Part shown: in pieces, positions 60,331-64,000 of the stretch
Layout: the number at the start of each line of letters is the position of its first letter
Position numbering within the stretch: the first letter of the stretch is position 1
DNA from: Grifola frondosa
Lineage: Eukaryota; Basidiomycota; Agaricomycetes; Polyporales; Grifolaceae
Length of the DNA: 64,000 nt
NCBI GenBank assembly: GCA_001683735.1
Contig: LUGG01000041.1
Coordinates: 124,001 to 188,000 of the forward strand
Reading direction: 5' to 3'
Notes under the pieces: generated by a model
The model's input: the letters and a program-made list of their open reading frames with translations, nothing else
Told to the model about the DNA's origin: nothing
Database searches by the model: none
Translations under genes and position numbers: made by a program

Positions 60331-60627
60331 TGTGCGTTGAGAGTGGAGAAGGACCGCGGCAGTAATAGAGAGGTCACTAGGACAGACGATGATGAAGGAA
60401 GAAACTGCGTCGGGACAGCTTTGCCCAGAAGGAAGGCGGTGGGTGGCTGAAGATGTTGAGGGTGTTCCCAGGCGCTGCCACATTCCCGCACACGCGCTCG
60501 CATCGACCAACCATCGTCGGCACCATTCGACACAATTAGCGTCGGCGATAGCGATATTTCACCGGCGGCACCGAGTTCATTCTCTTCATCTCTTCGGTCC
60601 CCCAACGTTGTATTCGCAAGCTACGCC
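60331..60627. promoter_or_regulatory. Bidirectional promoter PPIL1 / DTD
   Basis: 297 bp between divergent start codons. No recognised motif was found; an open frame continues upstream of the PPIL1 ATG without support. Confidence 0.4.
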
Positions 60628-61653
60628 ATGCGTGCAGTCGTCCAACGCGTCAGCTCCGCGTCGGTCACAGGTAGCTACTCTTTTTTTTTGTTGGCGGGAA
60701 TGTGCATGCTGAGCATATCCGCAGTCGACAACGAAGTCGTTTCATCGATGTCTCGAGGGCTGATGGTTCTTGTGGGCATTGGGCAAGGTCATCAGCATCT
60801 CACAGTCTATTCATCGGAGAAATCTCTCGGCTGAACCACTGCGCAGAACAGATGATACTGCGACCGACGTCGAAACTCTGTCCAAGAAAATGTATGTCCA
60901 ACATGCTAACGCGCTTTGTCGTGCGTCGCTCCCATCCACCGCGTACTCATCGCGTCCACTAGTCTCACCCTGAGAGTCTTCTCCGATACCGCCGGCGCAA
61001 TGTGGAAGAAAAGCGTCAAGGACATCGAGGGCGACGTGCTCTGCGTTTCCCAATTTACTCTTCTCGCCAACACTTCCAAGGGAAATAAGCCCGACTTCCA
61101 CCGTGCAATGGTCTGTCCTACTTCTATCTTTACTATGTCCTCCCTGGGCAGGTCCTCACCCCAGCTGCGTCCTCGCGCGATCGTCACCTCCGTCCCAGGC
61201 CACAGGACCCTCTCGTGACTTGTATTCCTCTTTCCTAGACAGACTATGTCACCTGTACAGACCCGAGAAGATCAAAGGTGCGTGTTACTCACCTCGGTCG
61301 CACCCGGACCCTTTAGCCTCCCCGCGCGACCCGTGCGAGTGTTTACGTGCCCATGCTCTTTTCCCATTTGACTAGATGGACGGTTTGGCGCGATGATGGA
61401 CGTGCGCCTGACAAACGAGGTGTGTGACGACCTGCCCCGACTTGCTGCCCTTCGGTCAGCCTCGTGGCCGGTCTGACTCTTCTCGCTTCGTTGGAACACG
61501 CAGGGCCCTGTTACGTTCACGCTGGACTCACGCAAATTCGAATACGTTGATCAGCCCCTTGCCGCAGGAGGCGAAGTCGCTATGACTCAAAAGAACGCGA
61601 AGGCCGCACAACGTGGGCAGGAAGCCGCAGGCGAAAACCAGGGTGTCCAATAA
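60628..61653 (+). CDS. DTD1: D-aminoacyl-tRNA deacylase (DTD)
   Basis: Removes D-amino acids wrongly attached to tRNA. Seven exons: 60628-60670, 60725-60787, 60852-60891, 60963-61110, 61199-61277, 61376-61419, 61504-61653; 567 nt, 188 aa, no frame error. Motifs: [14 protein letters not shown] at the N-terminus, [11 protein letters not shown], the SQFTLLA active-site motif ([20 protein letters not shown]) and the second conserved block [10 protein letters not shown] with the GP dipeptide. The C-terminal tail ([20 protein letters not shown]) is an Ala/Lys-rich extension. Confidence 0.93.
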
Positions 61654-62206
61654 AATAGAAATCATGTTACAATTCAATGTCCAGGAAGCAAACCTAGATT
61701 GACGAGAGAGTAGGCGGGGAATGCGGGCGTATGCATGTTGTACCCTCCATCTGTGATCTGTCGTGGAGAGCTTGTGGACGGAAATGAACGATCTTGATTT
61801 GATTCACCAAAGTTGAACGCTGAATAGACATATATGTTGAACACATGCCTGAAATATGCTAAAAGGTAGAAATATTCAAGAATCTCGGTCTCGAGGGAAA
61901 AAGATTCAGTGGCTGATTGAGACGGCGCCTGTCAAGGAATATCCAAACCCATTGAAAGGACGCACCATGCGGTTCAAATCCGAGGATTTGATGTGCACAG
62001 CTTTCCTTCTGGCCAGCGAAGAACCAGTTAGATGACCGGCATAACCTAGCAGTGACGCAACACTTCCAATAAATCGCAACACGCGCACGGCGTAACCGCA
62101 AATGACGGGAAGCAGTCGCATGCAGCAGCGCAAGTGATAGCAGAGAGCACATTACCACGATGATATTGTAGTGTATCCTACCTTCCCACTCTTCATCTCC
62201 GCAGGG
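61654..62206. other. Convergent intergenic region, no gene seen
   Basis: Lies between the DTD stop (+) and the PGS1 stop (-). Minus-strand frames at 61859-62158 look like chance. Confidence 0.5.
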
Positions 62207-64000
62207 TCACATTGACCTACAACATACCCCCACAACGCCGACCAAAGCCCGCGTACCCACCCGCACCCGCCGCTCGCACCCGCGCCATGTCTGTGCATGC
62301 GCCCGGAGGCCGTCCGCCTCCGCCGCAAGTGTCTCGCGCAGCGCGGGCGCCGTCGTTGCGAGCACGAACGAGAGCTCCGTGTCTAGGTCCGCCGAGCGCG
62401 CATTGAGGTTAGTCGAGCCGAAGAGTGTGAGATTTGGGGTTGAGGACATAGTTGGGCGCAGCCATATACCTTGTTTGTACATTGACAGATAAAATATCAG
62501 GAACTGGGCATCGCCCATGCGGTGTGGGAGGAAGCGGAAACGCACCTTTCGCATGGTACGTCCAGCCCTCTTTCTCCCACTCACTGAGTTGCACTCCTGC
62601 TCCTGCGCCACCGTCCGGGGCGTCATGGGACCACTCGCGTCCTGCAGCACACACTGCCTTCATGAATCGTCGCTCAAACAGTGTGTACCCCTCAGGGATG
62701 CGCCCGGAAATCCCTTTAGAGCCATAGAATCCATTTGCCTGCAACCGCACGTCTTGCATGTGTATCGGACAGATTTTTGGCAAATTAGAGACATACCTTA
62801 GGGCTGGCTGATAGAATACGGCACGCTACGCGTGACTGCAGGATAAGGTCCTGATACGGCTTGTACAACGCAAAGTAGCCGCTGGTGAAATCCATTAAAG
62901 GACCATCATAATTCGGCGTATTGCGGGGGTTCGAGATTTGAGCCGATAGAGCATCAAACAGTAGTGCGAGACATCGCTCCTCCTCGCGAACGTTAAACTG
63001 TCCCGCTTGGATTATAGGGAAGACAAGGACGTCTGATTCCTCCCTACAATTCTTTTACCTCCCGGTGTGAGAAGAGGAAGATATCGAGTAGCAGATGCTT
63101 CTCGTTGGGCATTTTGAAAATTTACAAGTGCTTTTTTGCTTTCTTCTCGATCTGGTGGGGGTGAGTATATGCGTCCGGCCAGTTCAGGGTGTACTCATCC
63201 TGGGCAGTCGGAGAGGGTAGCAGCGAGTAAGAGAAGGTCGCAGCAGCCTGGAGAAAGGCAAAGCAGTATTGTGCCAGACCAGGTTGTTCGGTAAAGCGAA
63301 GGTAGCGGTCCTGGCGATTCGTAAAGTAAGATGTGTTTAGATTCGCTCTAGATGCCGGGACGCAGTCAGACAAGCGTCAGGCATTGCAGAAAGCACTAGA
63401 CGTACATCCTTACCCAGAGATCAGCACGTCGTCGTCTGCGCCATAGATTTTTGGGTGCCAAGTTCCCCAACCTTCGTTGAATCGTGGAGGCACAAGTCGC
63501 GCAAGGAGGCCTTTGAGTTTCGGGCTTCGGAACAAATAGACGTGAACTCTGTCGGGATGTTCCCGCAGGAGCGGAAGCAGCAGTTGTGCCGTTGAGCGGG
63601 GCCCTGGACGAGTGGAACGGTTAAGATCAAGATGCACGTAGAGGTGCAGAGCAGGATTGTCGTGAAGTGACGTGTGTAACGCGTCGATCTGCGGAATAGT
63701 CATGTAGATGATGCATGAAGCTTCATAGTTCATTTCACGTACGAGTTCGATGTCTTCGGTGCCGATGTATAGCGAGGATATGAATAGTCTATGCCGAGCA
63801 CCCCGTATCATCCGCTGAACACCGGCGAAGCATCATGAGTCATGCGTCGGGGAAATGGGGAGATACAGACCAACAAGGACTGGTAGAAAAGTCGTGGTTC
63901 GTGAAGTATATGGACGCTGGACGAAGACATGGAGAAGCATGGCTGGTGCTCCGCGAGCTTGACGAGAAACTGGCGGACGGCAGGATCGAACGACGACGTT
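62207..64000 (-). CDS. PGS1: Phosphatidylglycerophosphate synthase PGS1, 5'-partial
   Basis: Mitochondrial enzyme of the phospholipase-D superfamily making phosphatidylglycerophosphate from CDP-diacylglycerol, the first step to cardiolipin. The first exon seen runs off the window edge (FDPAVRQFLVKLAEHQPCFS...RLFYQSLL), then RMIRGARHRLFISSLYIG. The first HKD box is WHPKIYGADDDVLISGANLN; the second is WTYHAKGIW with NLTLFGSTNLNARSADLDTE. A 50-nt-class intron (GTGCGT...AAACAAG) splits YHAKG from IWLRP. The end is TGA at 62207-62209 after a basic tail. The presequence and start lie beyond 64000. Confidence 0.9.

Noticed and set aside
61960..62000. tRNA-like T-loop sequence (GGTTCAAATCC)
   Set aside because: The flanking bases do not form a T-stem, and no acceptor stem or anticodon arm can be drawn around it.

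Overview
This is a nuclear window from a filamentous basidiomycete, most likely an Agaricomycete. Genes are dense and carry many short introns of about 46-118 nt (mostly 50-65) with GTRNGT-type donors. The gene set is eukaryotic: UPF1, ELP3, Mdm12, CENP-C, AP-2 mu, Cdc4, Zn(II)2Cys6 factors and a secreted CE16 esterase. There is no prokaryotic-style operon, CRISPR array or viral gene.

Layout. 1-1401 (+): 3' part of a Trf4/5-type poly(A) polymerase. 1740-5518 (+): long Ser/Pro-rich protein. 5883-8024 (-): CENP-C/Mif2. 8102-8637 (-): small ABM-like protein. 9111-10939 (-): AP-2 mu. 11758-13177 (+): CE16 acetylesterase. 13178-16735: gene-poor, with exon-like remnants. 16736-18331 (+): Zn2Cys6 protein. 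19076-22797 (-): UPF1, divergent from HYPK (23003-23395, +). 23473-24681 (-): Mrp51. 26092-27580 (+): UDP-galactose-type transporter. 27957-29123 (+): Mdm12, converging on ELP3 (29177-31367, -). 31825-34158 (+): Golgi apyrase. 34857-38183 (-): PWWP-type chromatin protein. 38875-39678 (-): secreted, probably GPI-anchored protein. 40262-41776: DNA transposon. 41833-42224 (+): mitochondrial ribosomal protein mL54. 43128-46601 (-): Zn2Cys6 transcription factor. About 46.6-55.2 kb: gene-poor block with a tandem repeat. 55237-58005 (+): Cdc4-like F-box/WD40. 59551-60330 (-): PPIL1-type cyclophilin, divergent from DTD (60628-61653, +). 62207-64000 (-): PGS1, 5' end outside the window.

Most genes are unrelated housekeeping functions placed side by side: RNA surveillance (Trf4, UPF1), translation and tRNA quality (ELP3, DTD, HYPK), mitochondrial translation and lipids (Mrp51, mL54, Mdm12, PGS1), Golgi glycosylation (sugar transporter plus apyrase, which remove and use nucleotide by-products of the same pathway), cell cycle (CENP-C, Cdc4) and splicing-type cyclophilin.

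Two things stand out. First, the 1.5-kb element at 40262-41776 has a 9-bp target duplication, inverted ends, and internal hairpin units whose stems differ between copies but stay self-complementary within each copy. It sits 47 bp upstream of the mL54 start. Second, at least fourteen single-base frameshifts, mostly at short homopolymers, interrupt otherwise well-conserved genes. Exon-length arithmetic is restored exactly by one-base corrections, so these look like assembly indels rather than pseudogenes.
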